Shown: positions 1 to 7,059 of the stretch, piece after piece
Layout: every line of letters begins with the position of its first letter
How positions within the stretch are numbered: the stretch's first letter is position 1
NCBI GenBank assembly: GCA_020025735.1
Contig: JAHHRP010000036.1
Location: forward strand, 1 to 14,658
Source of the DNA: Evtepia sp.
GTDB lineage: Bacteria > Bacillota > Clostridia > Oscillospirales > Oscillospiraceae
Direction of reading: 5' to 3'
Length of the DNA: 14,658 nucleotides
Program-made: the position numbers and the translations under genes
The notes under the pieces: generated by a model
The model's input: only the letters and a program-made list of their open reading frames with translations
Databases searched by the model: none
What the model was told of the DNA's origin: nothing

Positions 1-17
1 GTAGAAAAAGGTTAAAC

Positions 18-23
18 TATAAT
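18..23 (+). promoter_or_regulatory. Possible -10 box for the acetyltransferase gene
   Basis: A perfect TATAAT lies about 70 nt ahead of the preferred start of the acetyltransferase. The matching -35 box would fall off the left edge of the window, so only half of a promoter can be judged. The surrounding DNA is A-rich, which raises the chance of a random match. Confidence 0.35.
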
Positions 24-77
24 TAGAAAAAGAAAACACTAGGCTGGAAAGTAGAAGGAAGACCGTCACATGCCCAG

Positions 78-85
78 AAAGGAGG
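78..85 (+). promoter_or_regulatory. Shine-Dalgarno that sets the acetyltransferase start
   Basis: AAAGGAGG lies 8 nt upstream of the ATG at 94 and downstream of the in-frame ATG at 70. It therefore favours the shorter 157-residue protein. Confidence 0.7.
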
Positions 86-93
86 GGACTGTG

Positions 94-567
94 ATGAAGA
101 TCTATTCCATTCGAGAACGGCCAGAATATATTCCGGTTATGCTGGAGAGCTTAAGTAATCATTGGCCCACTTGCATGCCATGGATCAGAAAACATATGGA
201 GCAGGTGCTTCAGACTGCCGCCCCCCTGCCCGAGGCGTACATCGCCGTGGAAGAAGATGCGGTGGTTGGAGGATATACCTTGGCCATCAAGGAGATCCTT
301 TGGAGTCAAAAGAAAGGACTGTGGATTGCAACTTTGTATGTAGACCCGGCATTTCGAGGCAAGCATTTGAGTCCCATTCTGATCGAACACGCCCGACGGC
401 GGGGTGGTGAGTTGGGCTTTGCAAAGATTTACCTGGCCTCTGAACATTGTAACTATTATGAGAAGTATGGCTTCTATACCATCGGTCCAGATGCATGTGC
501 TTGGGGAGAACCTACGCAGATGTTTGAGAATACCACATTGCCAGGCCTGGGTGGCAAGGCAGCATAA
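94..567 (+). CDS. GNAT family N-acetyltransferase
   Basis: This is a single-domain GNAT acetyltransferase of 157 residues, which would move an acetyl group from acetyl-CoA to an amine on an unknown acceptor in the cytoplasm. The acetyl-CoA-binding motif A is visible as VDPAFRGKHL at residues 83-92, matching the R/Q-x-x-G-x-G/A loop only loosely because H replaces the usual second small residue. It is followed by a helix (SPILIEHARRR). The typical C-terminal GNAT element appears as NYYEKYGFYTIG at about 120-131. An in-frame ATG exists at 70, but the AAAGGAGG Shine-Dalgarno at 78-85 lies 8 nt before the ATG at 94, so I take 94. The gene stands alone and is followed by a strong terminator. The fold is clear. 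The substrate cannot be read from the sequence. Confidence 0.85.
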   Translation: MKIYSIRERPEYIPVMLESLSNHWPTCMPWIRKHMEQVLQTAAPLPEAYIAVEEDAVVGGYTLAIKEILWSQKKGLWIATLYVDPAFRGKHLSPILIEHARRRGGELGFAKIYLASEHCNYYEKYGFYTIGPDACAWGEPTQMFENTTLPGLGGKAA

Positions 568-579
568 TGCAGACACGAG

Positions 580-620
580 AGATCCCTGACTTGGAAACGT
601 TTCTGGGTCAGGGATCTTTT
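580..620 (+). terminator. Intrinsic terminator of the acetyltransferase gene
   Basis: The arms AGATCCCTGAC (580-590) and GTCAGGGATCT (607-617) pair perfectly over 11 bp around a 16-nt loop, followed by a short T run. It sits 13 nt after the acetyltransferase stop codon. Confidence 0.85.
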
Positions 621-654
621 GTGGCGTATTCAGGGAAGGTGGAGATGGAAGATG

Positions 655-696
655 AAAAATCATCCGGCCACCCATGATTAAGATGGTCGGATGATT
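655..696 (-). terminator. Intrinsic terminator of the EFR1 ferredoxin gene
   Basis: Read on the minus strand, a 13-bp stem (684-696 with 658-670, one G-U pair) with a 13-nt loop runs into a T-rich tract at 655-660. It lies just past the ferredoxin stop codon. It forms a back-to-back pair with the + strand terminator at 580-620, insulating two convergent genes. Confidence 0.75.
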
Positions 697-719
697 GTAT
701 TGCAGCAACGGACATTCCG

Positions 720-1547
720 TTAGAGGAAGAGTGAGGGGGTTTTTCTAGGCCAGGAGAACTGTTCTTCCAGTTCGGTTTTGTGATAGAGATAGTTGGGATC
801 ATCAAAATATTTGGCCTGGACAGGACAGACCAGTACACAGCGATTGCATTTCATGCAAGGACCAATCATCTTGGTGGCATCGTTAGGATCAATAGAACCC
901 AGAGGACATTCTCTGGCACATCGACCACACTGTGTGCAGTCCTCGGTGGTCTTTGGGGTGACCTTTAGAATGTTAATGGGATTGCCGTGGCGGTCCCGTG
1001 GGGTATAATAAGGACCAACAGGATTGTTGCCCTCTACAGGAACGGGGGTGTGACCATCTAGGGAGGACAGTGCTTCTACTTTATGGAAAACTTGGTCCGC
1101 AAAGCCGGTAGCGATGGTCAGGTCACTGATGTCAGGACGTCCGGCATTCTGCGTCTGGGAGAAAGCATGTTGGCAGGCGAATGCGCCTCCGGCTACGGTG
1201 GCAAAGCCACCAGCTTCCAAGGTGTTCCGCAGTTCCATGAGGGCATCGTCATAGGCGCGGTTGCCATAGCATACCACTGGCACTGCCATGGCACCATTGC
1301 CTTGGACGGAAGCAACGAACTTGATCAGCAGATTTGGGACTCGCCCAGCATAGACGGGTGTGCCAAAGACCACAAGATCTCCAGCAGCAAATTCTTTTGC
1401 CTGCTTGCGACTCTGGGGATGGGTAAAGTTATAGGTCTGCATTGGACATCCTGCTTGCTGGGCCAGTCGGCGGGCGATTTGGGTGACCACGGTTTTGGTG
1501 GTGTTAGTGGCGCTGAAATAGGCAGCCCAAACGGTGTTAATGTGCAT
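720..1547 (-). CDS. EFR1-type flavodoxin/ferredoxin fusion protein
   Basis: This 275-residue protein joins an N-terminal flavodoxin-like FMN domain (about 1-160) to a C-terminal bacterial ferredoxin with two [4Fe-4S] sites. The clusters are plain: CTQCGRCARECP (C204, C207, C210, C214) and CMKCNRCVLVCP (C231, C234, C237, C241). The flavodoxin phosphate loop reads FSATNTTK (11-18) and the FGTPVYAGRVP loop (61-71) is the usual second FMN contact. The family, common in anaerobic Clostridia, is thought to carry electrons between cytoplasmic redox partners; its partners are mostly unknown. The glycine usual in the phosphate loop (SxTGNT) is absent here. The start has an AAAGGAG site at 1557-1563, 9 nt away. 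A consensus promoter lies upstream and a terminator follows, so it is probably transcribed alone. Confidence 0.88.
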   Translation of the reverse strand: MHINTVWAAYFSATNTTKTVVTQIARRLAQQAGCPMQTYNFTHPQSRKQAKEFAAGDLVVFGTPVYAGRVPNLLIKFVASVQGNGAMAVPVVCYGNRAYDDALMELRNTLEAGGFATVAGGAFACQHAFSQTQNAGRPDISDLTIATGFADQVFHKVEALSSLDGHTPVPVEGNNPVGPYYTPRDRHGNPINILKVTPKTTEDCTQCGRCARECPLGSIDPNDATKMIGPCMKCNRCVLVCPVQAKYFDDPNYLYHKTELEEQFSWPRKTPSLFL

Positions 1548-1592
1548 GGGAAAAAGCTCCTTTCTCAGTGTGCAGTTATTTATCTGAGTCCC

Positions 1593-1620
1593 ATTATACA
1601 GATTTCATGAAAAATGTAAA
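1593..1620 (-). promoter_or_regulatory. Sigma-A-type promoter for the EFR1 ferredoxin gene
   Basis: On the minus strand TTTACA (1615-1620) and a perfect TATAAT (1593-1598) are separated by 16 bp, about 45 nt ahead of the start codon. This is close to the housekeeping consensus. Confidence 0.75.
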
Positions 1621-1663
1621 TATGATGGGAAAAAGAAGGGCCGGAAATAAGGAAGTCGCTATG

Positions 1664-1692
1664 TTGATTTTTCGCCGTAGATTTCATATAAT
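1664..1692 (+). promoter_or_regulatory. Sigma-A-type promoter for the VanW operon
   Basis: TTGATT (1664-1669) and TATAAT (1687-1692) are 17 bp apart. A second overlapping TATAAT follows at 1692-1697. Use of this promoter would leave a 5' leader of roughly 110 nt before the VanW start. The leader contains a weak inverted repeat but nothing I recognise as a riboswitch. Together with the divergent ferredoxin promoter it accounts for the gene-free stretch 1548-1812. Confidence 0.65.
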
Positions 1693-1812
1693 ATAATCCA
1701 ATTGTAGTTTTGTCGAAGCCTGCTGTTTTTTTGCGCTTATGACGGAGAAAATAGCATAAGACAAAAATATCAGTCGGTCACGGATGATGGTGGCTGAGAA
1801 AGGGGATGGAAT

Positions 1813-3513
1813 ATGGAGCGCAGCGAGCAGAGAAAGGGTCCTGAAGGGCAGACCGAGACAGCGGCAGCTCGGACAGGATCGGAAGAGACATTGGAGTGTG
1901 TTTCTTCCGCCGCAAAGCGAGGGAAAACGAACTCTCGGAAAGGGAAGCGTGCCCTGTTGCTGTGTTGCATGGTTGCTGTGATTTTGGTTGGCTCTTATGC
2001 GATCTTGTGTGGAGTGGCAAGTCAGGGGAAAATTTATCCCAACGTCACAATTAGTGGTGTTGCGCTGGGTGGGCTGACGCCGGAGGAAGCCTATGCTGCA
2101 TTGGATCAATCATTGCAGGAGCAGGAACCCGATGATAAGCGAGGTGTTGTGTTCCAAGTGCTCACAGACCAAGGAGAAGAGATGACCGTATCGGTTCCGC
2201 TATCCAGTGTGGTGAAGGATCTGTCGGCATCAGTAGAACGAGCTTTGCAGGTAGGAAATACTCTGCCGTATCCTGCTCGGGGTGGCATGTACCTGCGCTG
2301 CTTGTTTCAGGAGACGGCAGTCCTGCCGATTTACCAGAATGGTGAAAGCTTGGAAGACATTTTAAATCAGGTGGAAGAGACCTTAGGGCGTGCACCAGAG
2401 GAGCCTTCTTGGAAAAACAATGGAACCAAACTTTCGCTGACTAAAGGGCAGCCAGGCAACCAAGTAAACCGAGGAGAAATCAAAAAACAGGTTTTGGAGT
2501 ATCTTGGACAAGATGAGATTGTAACACTGGAAGGAGCAAAGCCCCAGTTTACGGTCAAACTCGAGCAGATCCCGCCTCAGAGCCTGGATTTGAATCAGAT
2601 TCTCACTGAAATAGAGCGGCCGGTCCAAGATGCCAAGTTTGATAAGGAATCTAAAACCTTCCAGGAAGACAGGACGGGAATCTCCTTTGATCCAGTGGAA
2701 GCCCAGACATTTTTTGATGGCCTGGATTGGGGAACAACACAGACGTTCCCTCTCAAAGTCACTCAGCCGAAAACGACCGTGGCGGATTTGACACCAAAGC
2801 TTTATCAGGATGTGTTGGGGTCCTGTACCACGAACATTTCTGGTAGCGCCAACCGGGTGGAAAACATTCGTCTGGCTGCCAAGTTTTTCAGCGGCACAGT
2901 CCTCATGCCTGGGGAAGAGTTTTCCTATAATGGCATTGTGGGCCGACGCACAGCGTCTCGAGGATTTTTGCCTGCGCCTGCCTATGTGGGTGGGGAGACG
3001 GTTCAGGAGACTGGTGGTGGGGTCTGCCAGGGATCTTCTACCATCTATTTGGCAACGCTGCGAGCAAACTTGGAGATCATGGAGCGGTATCCTCACGGGT
3101 ATATTACCCGCTATGTTCCTGACGGCATGGATGCCACGGTATACTATGGGGTGAAGGATTTTCGCTTTAAGAACAACACACCGTTTCCAGTAAAGGTGAT
3201 TGGAACGGTGTCAGGGCGGAGCCTCACGGTAAACATCTTGGGAACAAAGAGCGACAATATTACCGTGGAGATGACCAACAAGGTGGTTGGGACCACTGGG
3301 TATAACACCATTTACAAGGTAGACAAAAGTTTGCCTGCTGGGGCGACCCAGGTGAGCGTGACCCCTTACACCGGCTACACGGTGCAGGTCTACCGCAATG
3401 TGTATGAGAACAACCGCCTGAAAGACACCAAACTGGAGAGTACCAGCATCTATCGTAGCCGGGACAAAGTGGTCTTGGTGAGTCCCGAAGACGCGGGGAA
3501 ATACGGTTTATGA
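1813..3513 (+). CDS. VanW family protein with peptidoglycan-binding-like domains
   Basis: This is a 566-residue envelope protein. A basic, Ser/Glu-rich cytoplasmic tail (1-46) precedes one membrane segment (about 47-69), so the bulk should lie outside the cell. Residues 74-330 resemble two PG_binding_4-type units, the second beginning near 230. The VanW domain spans about 345-470 and shows its hallmark stretches MPGEEFSYN (365-373) and ETGGGVCQGSST (399-410). The C-terminal 90 residues look like a G5-type beta domain. VanW proteins are named from vancomycin-resistance clusters, yet their biochemical role is unknown and they are common in Gram-positives without resistance; no van ligase genes are near, so resistance should not be inferred. 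The ATG has AGGGG 7 nt upstream. It is followed after 25 nt by a DUF975 gene. Confidence 0.9.
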   Translation: MERSEQRKGPEGQTETAAARTGSEETLECVSSAAKRGKTNSRKGKRALLLCCMVAVILVGSYAILCGVASQGKIYPNVTISGVALGGLTPEEAYAALDQSLQEQEPDDKRGVVFQVLTDQGEEMTVSVPLSSVVKDLSASVERALQVGNTLPYPARGGMYLRCLFQETAVLPIYQNGESLEDILNQVEETLGRAPEEPSWKNNGTKLSLTKGQPGNQVNRGEIKKQVLEYLGQDEIVTLEGAKPQFTVKLEQIPPQSLDLNQILTEIERPVQDAKFDKESKTFQEDRTGISFDPVEAQTFFDGLDWGTTQTFPLKVTQPKTTVADLTPKLYQDVLGSCTTNISGSANRVENIRLAAKFFSGTVLMPGEEFSYNGIVGRRTASRGFLPAPAYVGGETVQETGGGVCQGSSTIYLATLRANLEIMERYPHGYITRYVPDGMDATVYYGVKDFRFKNNTPFPVKVIGTVSGRSLTVNILGTKSDNITVEMTNKVVGTTGYNTIYKVDKSLPAGATQVSVTPYTGYTVQVYRNVYENNRLKDTKLESTSIYRSRDKVVLVSPEDAGKYGL

Positions 3514-3538
3514 TCTGGCGGAACAGAAAGGAACTGAC

Positions 3539-4462
3539 ATGACAAAGAAAATGCCCCATCGCCGGGAGTTGAAGATCCTGGCAAAACGCTTGATGCTGAA
3601 CCCAATTTGTATGCGGGTGACTTTTCTGCTGGTGGGTCTGCAAGTGGCTTTTTATGCGCTGCGCTATTTCCTGGGGGCGACCTTAACCTACGGCTTGATG
3701 GACTTGAGCCAGTATAGTGACACGGTCAGCGGGATCTATTGGAACCAAGAGGGGGTGAATATCCTCTTCCGCATGGATCTGCCTCAGATGATCTTGGCCA
3801 TTCCGTTGACTTATCAGCAGATTGTTCGGTTTCTGGTTGTTAGTGTCTTTATTTTTCTTGTCTTGGCACCACTGCGTTTGGGTGCTATGGAAGGGTATTG
3901 GGCTGTTTTGCGGGGAGATCAAGGTTCCGTGAGACGGGTCGGCCAGTGGTTCCGGCAGCCTAGCCGATTCGGCAAGGCCCTAGTTGTGGAGTTCTTTTTG
4001 GAGTTTTTTGTGCGCTTGGTGTGTATTGTGGCAACAATTCCCAGCCTGTATCTGTTCTATCGCTTTTATACAACAACACCATCGGTGCAGGCATTTACAA
4101 ACACGAGTGCGCTTCTCCAGATGGGGGCAACGGTATTGGCTGTGGCAGCTGCACTGTTTGCATTCTGGTTGCACAGCATCTTTTTGCCTGTACGGTATTG
4201 CCTGTGTGCCCACCCAGAGTATACACTGGGGCAGACATTCCGCCGAGGATTCCAAAGTGCCAAGGGCGTGCGAAAGGCATTCTTTGTGTTCCGGTTGAGT
4301 TACTTTCCTTGGTTCGTGGCCTCTCAGGTGACCTACGGTGCGATAGATCTCTTTGCCATGCCATATACTTCTCTTGGTGGGATGGTCTTTCTCCAAGAGG
4401 CCGCCCGGATAAGACAGCAGCAGGATACATTACCTGCCTCCTCGGAGGAAGGGAACTCTTAA
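3539..4462 (+). CDS. DUF975 family integral membrane protein
   Basis: This 307-residue polytopic membrane protein has hydrophobic segments near 24-46, 95-117, 148-172, 192-216 and 250-285. The DUF975 signature is seen in the last third: an FLPVRYCLC stretch after a membrane segment, a basic loop (FRRGFQSAKGVRKAFF, about 234-249) and then LSYFPWFVAS and a MPYTSLGG turn that correspond to the family's conserved LSF-x-x-W and PY elements. DUF975 proteins have no established function. The gene starts 25 nt after the VanW stop, with AAAGGA 6 nt ahead of its ATG, and shares the VanW promoter. A role in the cell envelope is inferred from this pairing only. It ends at a bidirectional terminator. Confidence 0.8.
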   Translation: MTKKMPHRRELKILAKRLMLNPICMRVTFLLVGLQVAFYALRYFLGATLTYGLMDLSQYSDTVSGIYWNQEGVNILFRMDLPQMILAIPLTYQQIVRFLVVSVFIFLVLAPLRLGAMEGYWAVLRGDQGSVRRVGQWFRQPSRFGKALVVEFFLEFFVRLVCIVATIPSLYLFYRFYTTTPSVQAFTNTSALLQMGATVLAVAAALFAFWLHSIFLPVRYCLCAHPEYTLGQTFRRGFQSAKGVRKAFFVFRLSYFPWFVASQVTYGAIDLFAMPYTSLGGMVFLQEAARIRQQQDTLPASSEEGNS

Positions 4463-4485
4463 AATATAAATACCGTTTCTGACAC

Positions 4486-4514
4486 AAAAACACCTCCATT
4501 TCGGAGGTGTTTTT
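4486..4514. terminator. Bidirectional intrinsic terminator between convergent operons
   Basis: AAAAACACCTCC (4486-4497) pairs perfectly with GGAGGTGTTTTT (4503-4514) around a 5-nt loop. Because the outer pairs are A-T on both sides, it has a U tract in either direction. It can end both the VanW-DUF975 operon (+) and the regulator-dipeptidase-CHR operon (-). Confidence 0.92.
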
Positions 4515-4530
4515 CATAGTAAGAAAAGAT

Positions 4531-5091
4531 TCAATCGGCCATGCGGAATAAAATCCCTATCCCGGCTGAAATGGCAATGAAGAGAATTGGAGGTAGCTGT
4601 TTGAGTTTTGGTAAATTCATCGCGAGAAGCATGATACAAAATAGGAGAATAGAGGGCCAGTGAAAGACAATCCCATGATCCAGACGGAACAGAGAGACTG
4701 CACACACAGAAAAGGCTGCTGCACCGATCAGGCCAACAGAGGCCGGACGCAGGGCGTAAAAAAGACCTTTGATTTTGCTGTTCTGCCAGAGGGTACTGAG
4801 GATTTTGGACACCAACAGAATGATGATTACTGCTGGTGTTACAAGGCCCAGAGGTGCAAGAATACTGCCGGGGATTCCAGCGGAAACGTAGCCAACATAG
4901 GTGGCCATATTTATCCCGATGGGGCCGGGAGTGGCTTCAGAAATGGCGATCATCGCAGTCAGATCGGAGGTGGTAAACCATCCTGTCCGTGCAGACAGAT
5001 CAAAGAGAAAAGGGACAGTGGCCATGCCACCCCCCATAGCAAACAGGCCAATGAGGAAAAACTCCCAGTAAAGCCGCAGGAGGAGACTCAT
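4531..5091 (-). CDS. Chromate transporter (CHR) family protein, second half-size subunit
   Basis: This 186-residue membrane protein is a single CHR domain. It shows the family's glycine motif MGGGMATVPF (19-28) and the SEATPGPIGIN motif (51-61), then four or so hydrophobic segments rich in Leu/Ile/Val. Full-length ChrA is about 400 residues with two such halves; short CHR proteins are usually encoded in pairs and are thought to work together. Its ATG overlaps the end of the partner gene by 4 nt, with AAAGGAG inside the partner's coding end, so translation is probably coupled. The family is known for chromate efflux, but chromate may not be the natural substrate in a gut-type anaerobe. It is the last gene of the operon. 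Confidence 0.9.
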   Translation of the reverse strand: MSLLLRLYWEFFLIGLFAMGGGMATVPFLFDLSARTGWFTTSDLTAMIAISEATPGPIGINMATYVGYVSAGIPGSILAPLGLVTPAVIIILLVSKILSTLWQNSKIKGLFYALRPASVGLIGAAAFSVCAVSLFRLDHGIVFHWPSILLFCIMLLAMNLPKLKQLPPILFIAISAGIGILFRMAD

Positions 5092-5633
5092 AGGGGCGGC
5101 TCCTTTCTGACTCGATGATAGGCCAGCCCGAACAGACCTGCACCGATTACCAGAATAGCAGGGGAAAGCCCCACAAAGGCAGCCAAAAGAAAGACCGCCA
5201 GAAAGACGAAGAAGGTGGGAAGATCCAGTATCGCCTTACGATAAAGGCGGATGGTGCTGTTGATGATTAGCGCGCAGACGCAGGCCCGAACTCCGGTCAA
5301 TGCATACTGGACCCAGGGGTTTTCTGCAAAAGACCAGAAGAACGCAGAAATAATCGTCACAATAACTACGGGGGGGACCAAGATACCAAGAGTGGCCCAC
5401 AGCGCACCAGGCACGCCCCGAGTACGGTAACCACAGAAAGTGGCAGTGTTGACAGCGATCACACCAGGGGTGCACTGTGCCACCGCATTTAGGTCCAACA
5501 ACTCTTCGTCAGTAAGCCAGCTTTTTTTTTGCACCAGCTCTCTTTGAAAAAAAGGGAGCATGGCATAACCACCACCAAAGCAGCTGCTGCTGATACGGGC
5601 AAAGGTAAGAAACAACGATAGATTTTCGTTCAT
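5088..5633 (-). CDS. Chromate transporter (CHR) family protein, first half-size subunit
   Basis: This 181-residue CHR-domain membrane protein is the partner of the downstream copy. It carries FGGGYAMLPFFQRELV (19-34) and AQCTPGVIAVNTATF (52-66), the two conserved CHR motifs, followed by membrane segments at about 75-100, 105-130 and 140-175. The two proteins share motifs but little else, as expected for an N-half and C-half of a split transporter rather than a recent duplication. It starts 24 nt after the dipeptidase stop. Its Shine-Dalgarno is weak: a GGAGAG lies about 15 nt upstream, with AGAAAGAG nearer. Expression may therefore depend on read-through and translation from the dipeptidase gene. 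Confidence 0.9.
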   Translation of the reverse strand: MNENLSLFLTFARISSSCFGGGYAMLPFFQRELVQKKSWLTDEELLDLNAVAQCTPGVIAVNTATFCGYRTRGVPGALWATLGILVPPVVIVTIISAFFWSFAENPWVQYALTGVRACVCALIINSTIRLYRKAILDLPTFFVFLAVFLLAAFVGLSPAILVIGAGLFGLAYHRVRKEPPL

Positions 5634-5657
5634 CGTATTTTCTCTTTCTCTCCATTT

Positions 5658-7058
5658 TTAGATACACAGGTCCAGAATGACCTGAGCATAGATCTTAGCA
5701 GTGGTGAGCAGGTCTTCCACTGGAATACGCTCATCTGGCCCGTGGAGGTTGGAAGAAAAGCCCGGCATGCAAGCACCAAAAGCTACGCCACCAGGGATGT
5801 CGTGGACATACGTTCCTCCACCAATGGCAAGACACTGACTCTTTTGACCCGTGTAAGCCTCATAGGACTTGGCCAGCACGTCAAGGAAGGGATCTTCAGC
5901 GGGGACATGATGAGGAGCATCTAGGTTACCAGTGATGGTAAAACCTGCTGCGGTCATGGCATCCTGTGCTGGTTGGCAGACGGTTTCCTGGCTCCCACAC
6001 AGTGGAGTGCGGCTGTCAAAACGCCCCTGACAGCCAGTGTCTGTAAGGGTGAGCATGGTGAAGGACAAGGTGAGGGGGCCAGAAAGCGCATCCGACTGGG
6101 CAACGCCCAATCCCTGCCCAGCATGGTCTCCATGGGGGAAAAGTTTTGCCAGTGACTGGATGGCGTGGGTAGAAGGACAATCGGCCAGAGGGAGCGCTGC
6201 CAACAGGGCCAAAAGAGCAGTCTGGGCGTTGTGGCCCTGGTCTGGAGTGGAGGCGTGCGCGTTTTGCCCAGAGCAAAGTACGTGCACAGATTCTCCTGTT
6301 TGCTGGCAGGTGAAGGTGATCTCTTTTTCCAAAGTTATTTCTTTTGCAGTGGCCTGGACTTGTTCTAATGAGACGCCCAATAAGAGGGCCTGAGCGGTGG
6401 GAGGGACCATGTTCAAGCGGGTACCGCCTGTGAAAGAGGATACTCGCGGTAACGCGGTCTCTTGAGGCCAGTTGGTTTGGAACGTAGGCTGATAATGGCC
6501 TTTTTCGATGTTGATGATGGGAAAGTCTGCGTCAGGAGAGAGCGTATGCGGGGCGTAGGGGTGATTGGCATAATACCACTTGATGTCCCGGAAACCAGTT
6601 TCTTCGTCTGTACCAGCCAAAAGGCGGACATTTCGTTTCAGAGGGAGCCCCAGTTCTTTTACGACCTTCATGGCCAGCAGAGCAGCGATTACGGGGCCTT
6701 TGTCATCGCTGGTCCCCCGACCATAGAACATACCATCAATCACCTTGGGCTGGAAGGCTTGGGTTACGGTCCAGCCCTCCCCGGCATCCACTACATCCAG
6801 ATGGCCCAAGATATGCAGGCTGGTTTCCTCTTGATTCAGGTCTACTGCGCCCACATAACCTTCCAAATTTTCACCCGTTAAGCCCCACTCTTGGGCGATG
6901 GACAACAGTTCCTCCAGCGCCGCAGCAGGCCCGATGCCAAAGGGTTTGCCAGGTTGAGCGGGGCTAAGAGTACTCTCGATTTGCACCAGACGAGAGACCG
7001 CTTCAATCAACAGGTTCTCCTGATGGTCGACACGATCCTGAATCAATTGTTGATACAT
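5658..7058 (-). CDS. pepV: M20 family dipeptidase, PepV/Sapep type
   Basis: This 466-residue metallopeptidase should cleave dipeptides in the cytoplasm with a two-metal site (Zn or Mn in studied members). All residues expected from PepV are present in order: H86 in GHLDVVD with D88, D118 in RGTSDDKG (metal bridge), the general base E152 and ligand E153 in GTDEETG, D176 in SPDADFP, and H439 in LHGPDERI. The lid domain, about 185-385, interrupts the catalytic domain as in PepV and carries NAHASTPDQGHNA, which contains the family's conserved histidine. Length matches the family. The start is fixed by AGGAGG at 7068-7073, 9 nt upstream, which lies inside the 3' end of the regulator gene. It is the second gene of the operon, ahead of the CHR pair. 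Confidence 0.93.
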   Translation of the reverse strand: MYQQLIQDRVDHQENLLIEAVSRLVQIESTLSPAQPGKPFGIGPAAALEELLSIAQEWGLTGENLEGYVGAVDLNQEETSLHILGHLDVVDAGEGWTVTQAFQPKVIDGMFYGRGTSDDKGPVIAALLAMKVVKELGLPLKRNVRLLAGTDEETGFRDIKWYYANHPYAPHTLSPDADFPIINIEKGHYQPTFQTNWPQETALPRVSSFTGGTRLNMVPPTAQALLLGVSLEQVQATAKEITLEKEITFTCQQTGESVHVLCSGQNAHASTPDQGHNAQTALLALLAALPLADCPSTHAIQSLAKLFPHGDHAGQGLGVAQSDALSGPLTLSFTMLTLTDTGCQGRFDSRTPLCGSQETVCQPAQDAMTAAGFTITGNLDAPHHVPAEDPFLDVLAKSYEAYTGQKSQCLAIGGGTYVHDIPGGVAFGACMPGFSSNLHGPDERIPVEDLLTTAKIYAQVILDLCI

Positions 7059-7059
7059 C

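Noticed and set aside
151..708. Long minus-strand reading frame opposite the acetyltransferase
   Set aside because: It is antisense to a clear GNAT gene, crosses two terminators, has no Shine-Dalgarno and no recognisable protein features.
1733..1760. Inverted repeat CTTATG...CATAAG in the VanW leader, considered as an operator or riboswitch stem
   Set aside because: It is only 6 bp with a 13-nt gap in A-rich DNA, too weak to support a call.
1684..2109. Minus-strand frame reaching into the divergent promoter region
   Set aside because: It overlaps the VanW start and promoter, has no Shine-Dalgarno and low-complexity Ser/Arg/Pro content typical of antisense frames.
2383..3096. Minus-strand frame of 237 codons opposite the VanW gene
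   Set aside because: It is fully antisense to the VanW coding region with no ribosome site. Its composition fits a shadow frame.
1813..3513. VanW considered as a sign of a vancomycin-resistance cluster
   Set aside because: No vanH, D-Ala-D-Lac/Ser ligase, vanX or VanRS genes are present. VanW-domain proteins are widespread without resistance.
4021..4482. Alternative + frame inside the DUF975 gene
   Set aside because: It overlaps a well-supported membrane protein, and its translation has frequent Cys and no membrane pattern.
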